Source: JAGLQQ01 sp043806135 (GTDB lineage Bacteria; Omnitrophota; Gorgyraeia; B26-G9). Taken from it: a stretch of 39,226 nt of DNA. Below the pieces are notes generated by a model, which saw only the letters and a list, made by a program, of their open reading frames with translations, made no database searches and was not told the origin of the DNA. Shown here in pieces: positions 1-7,989 of this stretch. The DNA lies in contig JAZDHG010000005.1 of assembly GCA_043806135.1 (NCBI GenBank), positions 1 through 39,226 of the forward strand. Reading direction: 5' to 3'. The position numbers and the translations under genes were made by a program. Position 1 is the stretch's first letter, and each line of letters starts with the position of its first letter.

Positions 1-52
1 CGGGAAAAAATTTCATGTTTATGTTACAAATTCCGGATTAATGATCAAGGAT

Positions 53-110
53 ATGACCCAGCCCAAAAAAAGAAGTTTCTGGTTTATTGGTTAGCTTTTT
101 TTTGGGTCAT
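53..110. repeat. Inverted repeat with A/T tracts
   Basis: The arms ATGACCCA (53-60) and TGGGTCAT (103-110) are exact reverse complements. An alternative inner pairing joins CCC plus an A tract (62-71) with a T tract plus GGG (96-106). It may be a terminator of a gene to the left of the window. No gene is seen in 1-408 apart from the last codons of the reverse-strand gene, which starts its stop codon at 409. Confidence 0.4.
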
Positions 111-211
111 TCCTTAATTAAGTTGAATAGTTTTCTATAGCTTAATGATTTGCAAATTATTAGAACAAATTAAGAATGCCTCATGTAATCGGGCTTTTAA
201 TCGGTGTCATC

Positions 212-253
212 AGGTTCTTTCGTTCAACTTAAACAAGAAAGAACCTTTTTTTT
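212..253 (+). terminator. Rho-independent terminator
   Basis: The perfect 10-bp arms AGGTTCTTTC (212-221) and GAAAGAACCT (237-246) are followed at once by an eight-T run (246-253). This is a classical intrinsic terminator for a plus-strand transcript that enters from outside the window. Confidence 0.75.
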
Positions 254-346
254 ACGCGAAAGCGAAAGAAGATTTTCCGAAAAATATTTCCCGATGAAAT
301 CTAAAGCAAACGCTAACCCTGTTTTTTATCCCGCATGCTTTGAAAA

Positions 347-366
347 CCCCAGCTTTTAAGCTGGGG
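347..366. repeat. REP-like palindrome 1
   Basis: CCCCAGCTT (347-355) and AAGCTGGGG (358-366) form a 9-bp perfect stem with a TT loop. Together with the next palindrome at 401-418 it forms a pair of GC-rich hairpins about 35 bp apart, typical of REP/BIME-type intergenic repeats. Confidence 0.55.
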
Positions 367-400
367 ATGAAAGCAACTCTGCGGGATTCCGCTCAGAAAC

Positions 401-418
401 CCCGGGCTTTAGCCCGGG
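401..418. repeat. REP-like palindrome 2, overlapping a stop codon
   Basis: CCCGGGCT (401-408) and AGCCCGGG (411-418) pair around a TT loop. The reverse-strand gene that ends at 409 takes its TAA and its last residues (HPG) from inside this palindrome, so the hairpin could terminate or stabilise that mRNA. Confidence 0.55.
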
Positions 419-2757
419 TGAGCTTCATTTCCTGCTGCCCTAAATAGAAATAACAGGCCTGATTTTAACCCGAAGAGCAATGCGATTGTGGCCAGTATGC
501 CGAATTGAGGTATCAGCAGTATGCAGGTAAGGATGGCTCCAGTAAAAGAGCCGAGCATATCAATGGCGTAGAGAATATTCGGTTGGGGAAGTGAGTGCCC
601 GTTTGGTTCAAGATAAATTTTATTAGCCAGCGTAAATTCAAACCCGACGAAAAATCCGCATGCTATAGATAAAAAAGCCAGAAAGGTGAGAGTAAAGGGG
701 AAGTATATGTCCTTTAGGAGCAGCAGCGGCAATATCCTTACAAACCCATAAAAGCACAGGCAGAAGACCGCAAAAAGAGAATCTGTGCTCATTAATGTTT
801 TAATCCCTGCTGTTGAAATTGTGAGCTTTTTAACCATCATGAAGCTTCCGGAAGCTAAGCCGACCATAAAACTGCTCATCAATAACCCGACATGCAGGTA
901 AACGTATCCATAGAATGTCTGCAGGCAAAGCAAAATAATAAGATTTATGGAAATACCTGTAAAGCCGCTGACAAATACCAGCAGGGGAATAAGAGTGCTT
1001 TTAATAATAGTATCTTTTTTTCTGTGGAAATATTTAATGCCCGGCACCAGAAATGCTATTACAAGAAGCAGAAATATTTTACTCATTGACGCAGCGTAAG
1101 TTCTTAATTTGAGAAAGATACTATGAAGCTCAGGAGAGAACAAGGCGCTCCAGCACCTGAGCGTATAAGAGACTCCCGCCGGCTCCAGGTCCTTGTTTTG
1201 CCTGATACGGCTTTTTTTAATGCTTTGCATAAACCATTTTTGCTTTTGAACATCAAGTTTTTCTTTGATATAAAAATCTGTGAAAAGACTGCTTTTTATC
1301 CGGTTTTGCTTCAGGTTTTTCGCAATTATTCCCTCTATGAGTTTAAAGTGTTTATCTTTTGCGGCAATATATATATTGGTATCGCCGGGAACGACAAAAA
1401 CCGAAGGGAATACGCTCTTAATAGTCTCAAGCAGGCATTTATTCAGATCAGCTTGTTCACGGGAAATATAACTGGCTGACCCGGGGAGGGAAAAACAGAA
1501 TATTCCGTTGTCTTTGAGCCTATTATGACTGAGTTCAAAAAATTCCTGGGTATAAAAGCGGTTAATAATTAAAGTCGAAGGCGGGGGCAGATTCAGGATT
1601 ATTGCGTCAAAACGGTTATTTGTTTGATTTAAAAATAATCTTCCGTCAGTATTATGGATTTTAAGCCGGGGGTCGTTAAGTTCTCTTGCAGTGAGAGGGA
1701 TTAAATATTTTTTTCCCATTTCTATAACCATGGGGTCAAGTTCCGCATAATCAATACTTTTAACCGGATAGTTCAGGATATTATTGATTATCCCTCCCAG
1801 ACCTGATCCAATAACAGCTATGTTTTCCGGCGCAGCTAATGTGCCGAGCGTGAAATTAATCAAGTCTTCCGTGAACACTATGTCCGGAACCGGTAAATAC
1901 ATAAAAGGCATTCCATTATAATAAAAAGTATACTGCTCATGCTGTTTGATCACGGCGATATTACCGTAAACAGAGTTCTTGTAATCTATCAGATTAAAGC
2001 CGCTCCACTGTCTCTTAATTGATTTTGTATGCAGACATGGAACAAAATTGATGTATAAGAAGAAGCCGGCTATCCCCAAAAAGACAATAAAGAGAAGGAG
2101 AAATTCTTGCCGCAGTTTACGCAAGTATCCGCTGCTTTTTGCGAAAAGCAGGCATGTTGCGCTTAGATTGATCCAGGCGATGATAAAAGCAATTCCCACG
2201 GAATTGATATGGGGAATAAACAGGTAAGTTATAATAATGCCTCCGATACCAAATCCTAAGGCTTCGAGAAAATAGCTGCTTCCGACAGATACAGCCAGCA
2301 TACCTTTTTTGTTTTCTTTATGAAGATGACTTAAAAGAGGGAACTGGGCTCCCAGAAAGAATCCCAGCGGAAACATAATCAAGAATGAGAACAGGCATAT
2401 AGGGATGATGCCTAAGCCCTGGCCAATAGGTATATTCGCAAGCGGTTTTATGATCCGTGCTGCGATAATGCCTAAAGGCAGAAGTACACTGATAAGGATC
2501 TGCGTTATTATATATATATTTAAAGCAGATCTTTTGCGCCAGCGGATAATTCCGAAAACAAAACTGCCGATTGCCTCACTTATCAGCCAGTTCCCCAGAA
2601 TAAGTCCGATGGTCAATTCATTGCCGTTGAATTGAATGAGAAATTCTCGGATGAAGAGTATCTGAGCACTTAAGCATGATAAGCCCATCAGTACAATGAG
2701 AAAGTTGATAAATGTGCTCATATCCGGTATTTGATTTTGATGTAGGTTTTTAATCAT
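409..2757 (-). CDS. Membrane-embedded spermidine-synthase-like protein (fused MFS/SpeE type)
   Basis: The protein has 782 residues. Roughly residues 15-240 are hydrophobic, with six to eight membrane helices. A soluble Rossmann methyltransferase-fold domain follows (about 250-480) and then a second block of helices (about 555-780). The soluble part resembles spermidine synthase: a SAM-type glycine loop VIGSG near 315-319, an acidic strand end ELD at 339-341, and DGR at 371-373. The position that is usually a catalytic Asp reads NLPPP (389-393), so true polyamine synthesis is doubtful. Such fusions are common and poorly characterised. The start at 2757 lacks a good Shine-Dalgarno site, and Met13 is an alternative. 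The last codons lie in a REP-like palindrome. Membrane location is secure; the reaction is not. Confidence 0.75.
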   Translation of the reverse strand: MIKNLHQNQIPDMSTFINFLIVLMGLSCLSAQILFIREFLIQFNGNELTIGLILGNWLISEAIGSFVFGIIRWRKRSALNIYIITQILISVLLPLGIIAARIIKPLANIPIGQGLGIIPICLFSFLIMFPLGFFLGAQFPLLSHLHKENKKGMLAVSVGSSYFLEALGFGIGGIIITYLFIPHINSVGIAFIIAWINLSATCLLFAKSSGYLRKLRQEFLLLFIVFLGIAGFFLYINFVPCLHTKSIKRQWSGFNLIDYKNSVYGNIAVIKQHEQYTFYYNGMPFMYLPVPDIVFTEDLINFTLGTLAAPENIAVIGSGLGGIINNILNYPVKSIDYAELDPMVIEMGKKYLIPLTARELNDPRLKIHNTDGRLFLNQTNNRFDAIILNLPPPSTLIINRFYTQEFFELSHNRLKDNGIFCFSLPGSASYISREQADLNKCLLETIKSVFPSVFVVPGDTNIYIAAKDKHFKLIEGIIAKNLKQNRIKSSLFTDFYIKEKLDVQKQKWFMQSIKKSRIRQNKDLEPAGVSYTLRCWSALFSPELHSIFLKLRTYAASMSKIFLLLVIAFLVPGIKYFHRKKDTIIKSTLIPLLVFVSGFTGISINLIILLCLQTFYGYVYLHVGLLMSSFMVGLASGSFMMVKKLTISTAGIKTLMSTDSLFAVFCLCFYGFVRILPLLLLKDIYFPFTLTFLAFLSIACGFFVGFEFTLANKIYLEPNGHSLPQPNILYAIDMLGSFTGAILTCILLIPQFGILATIALLFGLKSGLLFLFRAAGNEAHPG

Positions 2758-2855
2758 CTAATGTGCTCAATCTTGCTAAGTAAGGTCTCCTGCTGTACAA
2801 TATAATAGCAAATTAAAAAAACTTTTCAACTTATGAATTTAGGAGGATATTTGAT

Positions 2856-3170
2856 ATGAAAAAGTTTCTTGTGAGAGTATGGCAGGAGTTTGAGAGTGAT
2901 GAGGTTAAGAAGCATTTGCTTTTAGCCGGGGAACTTACGGCTAACTGCGAAAACTGCCAGGAGCTGAGTATAAATTTTTTTAATGAAAAAAAATGTCCGC
3001 AATGCGGTACGGGTTTTAAGTATATAGGGTTTCGCAGGAAAAACAATAAAGCGGAAGAGTTTTTTGCTATAAAGAGAATAAAGGAAAAAAGGCCTGATCT
3101 GATTGTTGTAGACTACGAAGATATAAAACACGCCTTTGGCAGGTCAAAGGCGCATGATTTACTCGGATGA
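2856..3170 (+). CDS. Small zinc-ribbon protein
   Basis: This 104-residue protein starts after a clear AGGAGG at 2841-2846. It has one four-cysteine zinc ribbon (C31-x2-C34 and C47-x2-C50, the latter in KCPQCG) between a charged N-terminus and a Lys/Glu-rich C-terminus. No catalytic motif is seen. Small ribbons of this kind usually bind nucleic acid or protein, which is inference here. Its 3' end overlaps the convergent rpmB by 12 bp. A TATAAT at 2801-2806 could be its -10 element, but no -35 at normal spacing is evident. Function unknown. Confidence 0.7.
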   Translation: MKKFLVRVWQEFESDEVKKHLLLAGELTANCENCQELSINFFNEKKCPQCGTGFKYIGFRRKNNKAEEFFAIKRIKEKRPDLIVVDYEDIKHAFGRSKAHDLLG

Positions 3171-3413
3171 TGATTTTTTAACTGCAGATGCTTTAACGAT
3201 TTTCCCGGAACGGATACATGCGGTGCAAACCTTGGTTGTTTTGTTTGAACCGTTAATATGTATTTTAATGTTCTGCAGATTCGGGTGAAATGTCCGTTTG
3301 GTTATCCCGGTTGTTTTCTTTCCCACTCCGCCTTTGTTTTTTGCCATACCGCGCTGGCTTATAGAACGGCCGGCTACCGGCCCCTTACCGCATATTTCAC
3401 ATACTTTAGACAC
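3159..3413 (-). CDS. rpmB: 50S ribosomal protein L28
   Basis: The 84-residue product starts MSKVCEICGKGP and carries the family's GVGKKTTGITKR stretch and the KVCTACIRSGKIVKA tail. The pairs C5/C8 and C63/C66 are the zinc-binding (C+) form of L28, a component of the large ribosomal subunit. It is a single-gene unit under a strong reverse-strand promoter at 3502-3530, and its end overlaps the convergent zinc-ribbon gene. The length is normal and the identification is firm. Confidence 0.97.
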   Translation of the reverse strand: MSKVCEICGKGPVAGRSISQRGMAKNKGGVGKKTTGITKRTFHPNLQNIKIHINGSNKTTKVCTACIRSGKIVKASAVKKSSSE

Positions 3414-3501
3414 TTTTGATTCCTCCGTTATTTTAGTTTAATGAAAATTATAACAGATGCTTTAAAAAACACTCTGAAAAAATAAGAATAAGTATTTGTG
3501 A

Positions 3502-3530
3502 AATATAACATAAATAGCTGCCTTTGTCAA
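3502..3530 (-). promoter_or_regulatory. Sigma-70-type promoter of rpmB
   Basis: Read on the reverse strand, TTGACA lies at 3530-3525 and TATATT at 3507-3502 with a 17-bp spacer, about 90 bp upstream of the rpmB start. The -35 is a perfect match to consensus. Confidence 0.65.
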
Positions 3531-3692
3531 CGGCTTTTCATTACTATAGCAAATCGGAATAGTTTTATTATAGTAACATGTTGATTTGTAATAAGTTATG
3601 TTCATAGAATAAAGTTGCGAGGTATAAAAAAATATGGTACACTTTTATACCTTTTTAAAACAAGGACTGGCGGTAAAACACAAGGAGAAGCG

Positions 3693-6419
3693 ATGAAACG
3701 AGCGACGCTTAACATTATCAGCATGAGTATCATACAGTTTTTGTTTTTGACGCTTTGCTTACCGGATGGCAATTGTGAAAACATGCGGGTGGAAATGCCG
3801 GGACAGGAGACCTCTACATGTATAACCATGCTTTCACCGCGATTGTTAATTCCAAACGATATTCTTCCCAAAGCCCTAGACCAACAATCTTCAGCACTGC
3901 AACTTATACAAGAAATAAAAACGATTTCCCTGCAAAAAAAGCAGTCATGGTTACAAGAGCGCTTTCCGGCTTTCCATGCTCTTTTTAATAAACGTCCGCT
4001 TATGACGGTTTCCATGGAAGGCTTTCATGAAAAATATTCTACGCAGGCATTAAATGCAAATTCAAAAGGCGGATTAGGGGCATTTTTTGGCTGCTTGCTA
4101 CGCGGGCTTAAAAAAATCGGGGTTAAAACCGTTGCGTTTCAGCCGGACTTTTCAAAGCGAAGGCGTCAGACCATAAAGTTAAAGCATGACCATGTTGTCG
4201 AGCATGTTAAATCGGTTTTTTGCAATCTGAATGGGTGTAATTTTAATGAGATCGCTTATCCGGTTGTGGAATTGATCCTGCAGTTGTCTGAAAAAGATAT
4301 TCTTTCACTGCAAAGTTTTGAACAAGAGGTTATGAATAATGCGGAATTAAAAAGTAAGATTTACATTAATGTCGGGGAATCAACCGAGATGGATGTCGGC
4401 GGCAAGGAAAATATTGCTTATATTTATACCGCGGCATTAAGCGTATTGATTGAGCATGCTACGCATGGGGATAAAATTGATACTGCGGAGAGGGCAGCGG
4501 GCAAGATATATAAAACCATGCATATTAACGGTAAATTAAACGATAAAATCATCAGCCAGACGATAGAGATACTGCAGTATCTTTCCAGCCAAAAACAGAT
4601 AACCCAAAAACACCTCCAAGATGCAATAAAGGCCAATAATGTGTTTGCTGTTTTTATTGAAAAACCCGAGATAAACTATGAGATATTGTATAGTGCTTTG
4701 GTGAATTACCTGGCCAGAACTGCGGTGACAAAAGAGCAGATAATTATTGAAGAACCGGTTTCATATGATAATGAGCCGGGTGAATATATGCGCGATCAGC
4801 ATGGGAATGAATTCATTGTTACTGTGGGAGGATTGGATGTTAATGATCCGGCAAAAACCTGTTATTATGATATAAAGTTTAGAAGGTATTTTGACGGTAA
4901 TGTTACGCGGATACAGTTGGTATGTCCGGAGTTATATGGATTACTGTATCACTTGGATTTGTCTCCTGAAGGGAAACGTCAGCGTTTTAATGAATACATG
5001 GTGAGTGCCTGGGCAATGTATGCATTTCTCAGCCACTTCCCTCAGTATAAACCAGGGATGGTGCATTTTAACGAGTCCCCTTTTATCCTGCTAGGGGCGC
5101 TTATGCAGTGGGATCCGCAATTTGAAGCTATCCCATCAATTTATACCAATCATACGGTTGTTCAGGCCGGTCTGCCGACATATGATCAGTGGACTGCATC
5201 GATAGATCGTATGCTCGAAATCATGTCCGGCGGCTATGCGCTTAAAAGTGATAATTTCTTTTTTTCCATAAAGAGAAACCGCGGAGAAAAAGCATTAGAG
5301 CAAATGAGAGAAGTATTCACGCATGAAGGCCGTATTGATTTATCGCTTGCAGCAGTAAAACTTGCAGATGCAATCAATGGAGTAAGCACGGAACATGCTG
5401 TAGTGACCAAGACGCTTTTCCGTACGGCAAGAAACATTATCGGTGTGCTTAACGGATCCAGTGATTACTGGAAAAATGAAAAGCTGCTTGCTTTGGAAGA
5501 GCAAAAAGGTAAAGAGAATATTACAGCAGAGGAATTATGGAATATCCGGCAAAATGATGGAAAGGTGCAGTTTCTTAAGGAAATAGAAAAACGTACAGGG
5601 GTAAGCCTGGATAACAATAAACAGGTTATTTCCCTGATACGGCGCATCTCAAACTACAAAAGTCAGTTTCCGATTCTCAAGGATATTGTCCGGGTCATCT
5701 GTGCTGATCGCGGTACGAAAGTCAGGACACGCTGGGGAGACCTGGAAGGATTGGAGCAGCAGATTGTTATCGGCGGGTTTGCCTATACTGGGTCTGAAGA
5801 GTCAAAATGGATTGAAGCTTTTTTGGGATGGATGAATGATCCGGATTTGAAGGGCCGTTTTGTGTTTATTCCGGATTCGGATGTGGAACTATTGAAATTG
5901 CAGGCAATAGGATCGGATATTTGCATTAATTGTCCCCTGCCGTTTGAAGAAGCCTGCGGTACCTCTGACCAGCGTAATGCTGAAAACGGCGGACTTAACG
6001 TTGTTGTCTATGATTCCGGCGGCGGCAAAGAGTATCTTACTCAGATCGACCCAAAAAAAGGAATCGGAAGCGGGTGGATGATCGGCATGCCGGCACAAGA
6101 AGGAAATCCGGTGTACGAAAACTGCTGGGCTTTTTATGATCAAGCGCCTAAAGCGATTTATGATGCTTTAGCTGAATCAAGCGACATTTATTACAATCAT
6201 AAGAGTATGTGGCAGCAGCTTATGCTTAATGCCTATCATGCTTATGAAAAAGTAACAGCAGAAGCCATGGCTATGCGCTATGTTCAAGATGCTTTTGGTT
6301 TTGCCGTAGATATGTCTCAGATACGTGCCGGCCAAAAGCCCATGATCAAAGACCCTGCATTGGAATCGTTTCTAAGCGACGATGGGAGTTCCTTAATCAC
6401 CATTGAACAGGCTATTTAA
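3693..6419 (+). CDS. Exported alpha-glucan-phosphorylase-like (GT35-like) protein without PLP lysine
   Basis: The 908-residue product starts at 3693 after AAGGAG (3682-3687), preferred over an upstream ATG at 3615 that lacks a ribosome site. The N-terminus is a signal peptide (MKR, then a hydrophobic stretch to about residue 22), so the protein is probably periplasmic or lipid-anchored. The C-terminal half follows GT35 phosphorylases: HFNES at 458-462 (phosphorylase HxNE), YTNHT followed by AG, RRISNYK at 650-656 (phosphate-binding RR..xYK), then EACGTSDQR. Where phosphorylases have GTSGMK or GTGNMK, with the PLP lysine, this protein has Arg761. Residues 1-350 have no recognised match. It may be a PLP-independent glycosyltransferase or a glucan-binding relative; the activity is unknown. 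It stands alone. Confidence 0.7.
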   Translation: MKRATLNIISMSIIQFLFLTLCLPDGNCENMRVEMPGQETSTCITMLSPRLLIPNDILPKALDQQSSALQLIQEIKTISLQKKQSWLQERFPAFHALFNKRPLMTVSMEGFHEKYSTQALNANSKGGLGAFFGCLLRGLKKIGVKTVAFQPDFSKRRRQTIKLKHDHVVEHVKSVFCNLNGCNFNEIAYPVVELILQLSEKDILSLQSFEQEVMNNAELKSKIYINVGESTEMDVGGKENIAYIYTAALSVLIEHATHGDKIDTAERAAGKIYKTMHINGKLNDKIISQTIEILQYLSSQKQITQKHLQDAIKANNVFAVFIEKPEINYEILYSALVNYLARTAVTKEQIIIEEPVSYDNEPGEYMRDQHGNEFIVTVGGLDVNDPAKTCYYDIKFRRYFDGNVTRIQLVCPELYGLLYHLDLSPEGKRQRFNEYMVSAWAMYAFLSHFPQYKPGMVHFNESPFILLGALMQWDPQFEAIPSIYTNHTVVQAGLPTYDQWTASIDRMLEIMSGGYALKSDNFFFSIKRNRGEKALEQMREVFTHEGRIDLSLAAVKLADAINGVSTEHAVVTKTLFRTARNIIGVLNGSSDYWKNEKLLALEEQKGKENITAEELWNIRQNDGKVQFLKEIEKRTGVSLDNNKQVISLIRRISNYKSQFPILKDIVRVICADRGTKVRTRWGDLEGLEQQIVIGGFAYTGSEESKWIEAFLGWMNDPDLKGRFVFIPDSDVELLKLQAIGSDICINCPLPFEEACGTSDQRNAENGGLNVVVYDSGGGKEYLTQIDPKKGIGSGWMIGMPAQEGNPVYENCWAFYDQAPKAIYDALAESSDIYYNHKSMWQQLMLNAYHAYEKVTAEAMAMRYVQDAFGFAVDMSQIRAGQKPMIKDPALESFLSDDGSSLITIEQAI

Positions 6420-6527
6420 AAGGAACATAATCTCATGGATGCTTGGTGAGATAGCGTAATCTTGTTTCTTTCCTATTATTTCTTTTAAATCTACAGTAAT
6501 TCCCCTGTGTGTTTAGCTAATAATACA

Positions 6528-6541
6528 ATAATGGTTATTAT
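6528..6541. promoter_or_regulatory. Candidate Fur/PerR-type operator
   Basis: ATAAT (6528-6532) and ATTAT (6537-6541) form an AT-rich dyad around GGTT, just upstream of the perR promoter. The composition resembles a PerR/Fur box and the place suits autoregulation, but the match is short and the region is AT-rich. Confidence 0.35.
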
Positions 6542-6554
6542 ATAAAAATAATTA

Positions 6555-6583
6555 TTGACAATTTAAATGAAATAAAATATACT
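6555..6583 (+). promoter_or_regulatory. Promoter of perR, probably leaderless
   Basis: TTGACA (6555-6560), a 17-bp spacer and TATACT (6578-6583) make a near-consensus promoter. The expected start point is about 6589-6591 and the ATG is at 6593, with no Shine-Dalgarno sequence between them. Confidence 0.75.
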
Positions 6584-6592
6584 AATACTCAG

Positions 6593-7036
6593 ATGAAAGA
6601 TAATATTGCAATACTCAAAGAAAAAGGTATCCGTATTACCCCTCAGAGGCTGGGGGTGTGCGATGTCTTGGGCAATGAAAATAAGCACTTGACTGTAGAG
6701 GAAATTTACAGGAAAATGAAGATACAATTCCCGGCAATTTCTCTGGCCACGGTTTATACGATCCTAGAGCTTTATGCCAGGAAAAGCCTGGTGAGAGAGA
6801 TCCGGATTACTTTTGATAAATCCTGTTTTGATGGCAGAATGGATTCCCACCATCATTTCCTTTGTAAAAAATGCGCTAAGATTTTTGATATTGATCTGCA
6901 TCCTTGTCCTGCTTTACAAAGGGCGGAAGTAAACGGACACGTGATCCAGGAACTCCAGGGTTATTTTTATGGTATTTGCCGAGATTGCAGGGGAAATGCT
7001 GAAAATAATGAGGAAATAAGGAGTGCTGAAAATTGA
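6593..7036 (+). CDS. perR: Peroxide-sensing regulator PerR (Fur family)
   Basis: The 147-residue product has an N-terminal winged helix (about 1-80) with the family's TPQRLGV and SLATVYTIL segments. Compared with Bacillus PerR, all five regulatory metal ligands can be placed: H32, D80, H86, H88 and D99. The last is Asp, as in PerR, where Fur usually has Glu. C91/C94 and C129/C132 form the structural zinc site. Metal-catalysed oxidation of the histidines would release DNA on peroxide stress. The gene lies next to rubrerythrin, superoxide reductase and an oxygen reductase, the expected regulon. The promoter ends so close to the ATG that the mRNA is likely leaderless. Confidence 0.88.
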   Translation: MKDNIAILKEKGIRITPQRLGVCDVLGNENKHLTVEEIYRKMKIQFPAISLATVYTILELYARKSLVREIRITFDKSCFDGRMDSHHHFLCKKCAKIFDIDLHPCPALQRAEVNGHVIQELQGYFYGICRDCRGNAENNEEIRSAEN

Positions 7037-7815
7037 ATACTTTTTCTGCAGAATTGATAGAAAAAATTAAAAGGACTCCCAGTATCGAGAGTTTTCGTTT
7101 CAAAACTAAGCAAAGGATTGATACTTCGGCAGTGCTCAGTATCAATCCTAAGCAAACCCAAGACGTTATGCCCGGAAAAGTCGAACGGATTGATTTCCTG
7201 CCCGGACAATTCGTGAAAGTTATTTTTGACGGTAAGGATCTGCAGAATAAAGAGCTTAATAAATATCTTTCTTTTTCTTCTTCGCCGAATAAGGATTATA
7301 TTGAGGTTACAAAGCGGCTTAGTGATAGTGCATTTTCTTCCAATCTTAAAGCATTAAGGACCGGAGAAAGTATTTTGATGCAGGGGCCGATGGGCAACTG
7401 TATATTTAAGGAAGAATTTAAAAAAATAGGCTTTCTTATCGGCGGCATTGGAATCACGCCGGTTATATCAATAGTGGAATATATCATGGGGAAAAAACTG
7501 GACACTGATATTATGCTTGTATATTCAAGCCGGAACAATGACGAGATTGCTTTCAGGGCTGAGCTTGATGCCTGTAGGCGAGCGAACAAAAACATGCAGG
7601 TTTTATATACTGTTACAGACTGTGAGCCTGAGGATAATACATGCATGTATGGACATATAAACATGAATATGGTCAGGCAAAAAATTCCGGATCTATTACA
7701 AAGGAAAATTTTTATTTATGGACCTCCGGTTATGGTCCAGGCCATGGAATACTTGTGCATTGAATCCGGATGCGATAAAAATGAAATAATGGCGGAAAAT
7801 TTCGTAGGTTATTGA
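7033..7815 (+). CDS. FAD/NAD(P)-binding oxidoreductase, ferredoxin reductase family
   Basis: The 260-residue product starts at TTG (7033) in a TTGA overlap with the perR stop, with AAGGAG at 7018-7023, so it is translationally coupled to perR. It has an FAD-binding barrel (about 1-120, LPGQFVKV) and an NAD(P)-binding half with GGIGITPVISI near 137-147 and a C-terminal YGPPVMVQAM. There is no plant-type [2Fe-2S] domain. Family members pass electrons from NAD(P)H to small carriers. Since the next operon encodes rubredoxin and its client enzymes, a role as NAD(P)H:rubredoxin reductase is attractive but inferred. Confidence 0.8.
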   Translation: MNTFSAELIEKIKRTPSIESFRFKTKQRIDTSAVLSINPKQTQDVMPGKVERIDFLPGQFVKVIFDGKDLQNKELNKYLSFSSSPNKDYIEVTKRLSDSAFSSNLKALRTGESILMQGPMGNCIFKEEFKKIGFLIGGIGITPVISIVEYIMGKKLDTDIMLVYSSRNNDEIAFRAELDACRRANKNMQVLYTVTDCEPEDNTCMYGHINMNMVRQKIPDLLQRKIFIYGPPVMVQAMEYLCIESGCDKNEIMAENFVGY

Positions 7816-7964
7816 GTTAGGTTCTGGTTTGCGGGATATCCTAACGCAAATTATTAAACTGAACTCAACCCCGCCCTCTAAGCAGGTAAATTTAAAATTG
7901 AGGGCATAGAAAGCGGGGTTTAATTCGCACAGTAACTTATGAACGCTTATACTCCATAAGTCAC
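7816..7964 (+). promoter_or_regulatory. Structured leader upstream of the oxygen-defence operon
   Basis: This gap holds several dyads: GTTAGG/CCTAAC (7816-7821, 7840-7845), TTTGCG/CGCAAA (7828-7833, 7845-7850), a two-part stem AACCCCGC/GCGGGGTT (7867-7874, 7913-7920) enclosing GCCCTC/GAGGGC (7873-7878, 7900-7905), and ACTTATG/CATAAGT (7935-7941, 7955-7961). No T tract follows the GC-rich stem. It could be a processing site, a 5' leader or a regulator-binding region. No known riboswitch was recognised. Confidence 0.4.
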
Positions 7965-7989
7965 GTGCTCATTAAAAAAGGAGGTAATT

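Noticed and set aside
1123..1479. 118-codon plus-strand frame inside the membrane spermidine-synthase-like gene
   Set aside because: It lies fully within a well-supported reverse-strand gene, has no ribosome site and no recognisable domain.
3615..3692. Upstream extension of the GT35-like protein by 26 codons
   Set aside because: The ATG at 3693 has a proper ribosome site and starts a clear signal peptide; the extension would bury it.
6429..6452. Small dyad after the GT35-like gene (ATCTCA/TGAGAT)
   Set aside because: Only six pairs and no T run, so not enough to call a terminator.
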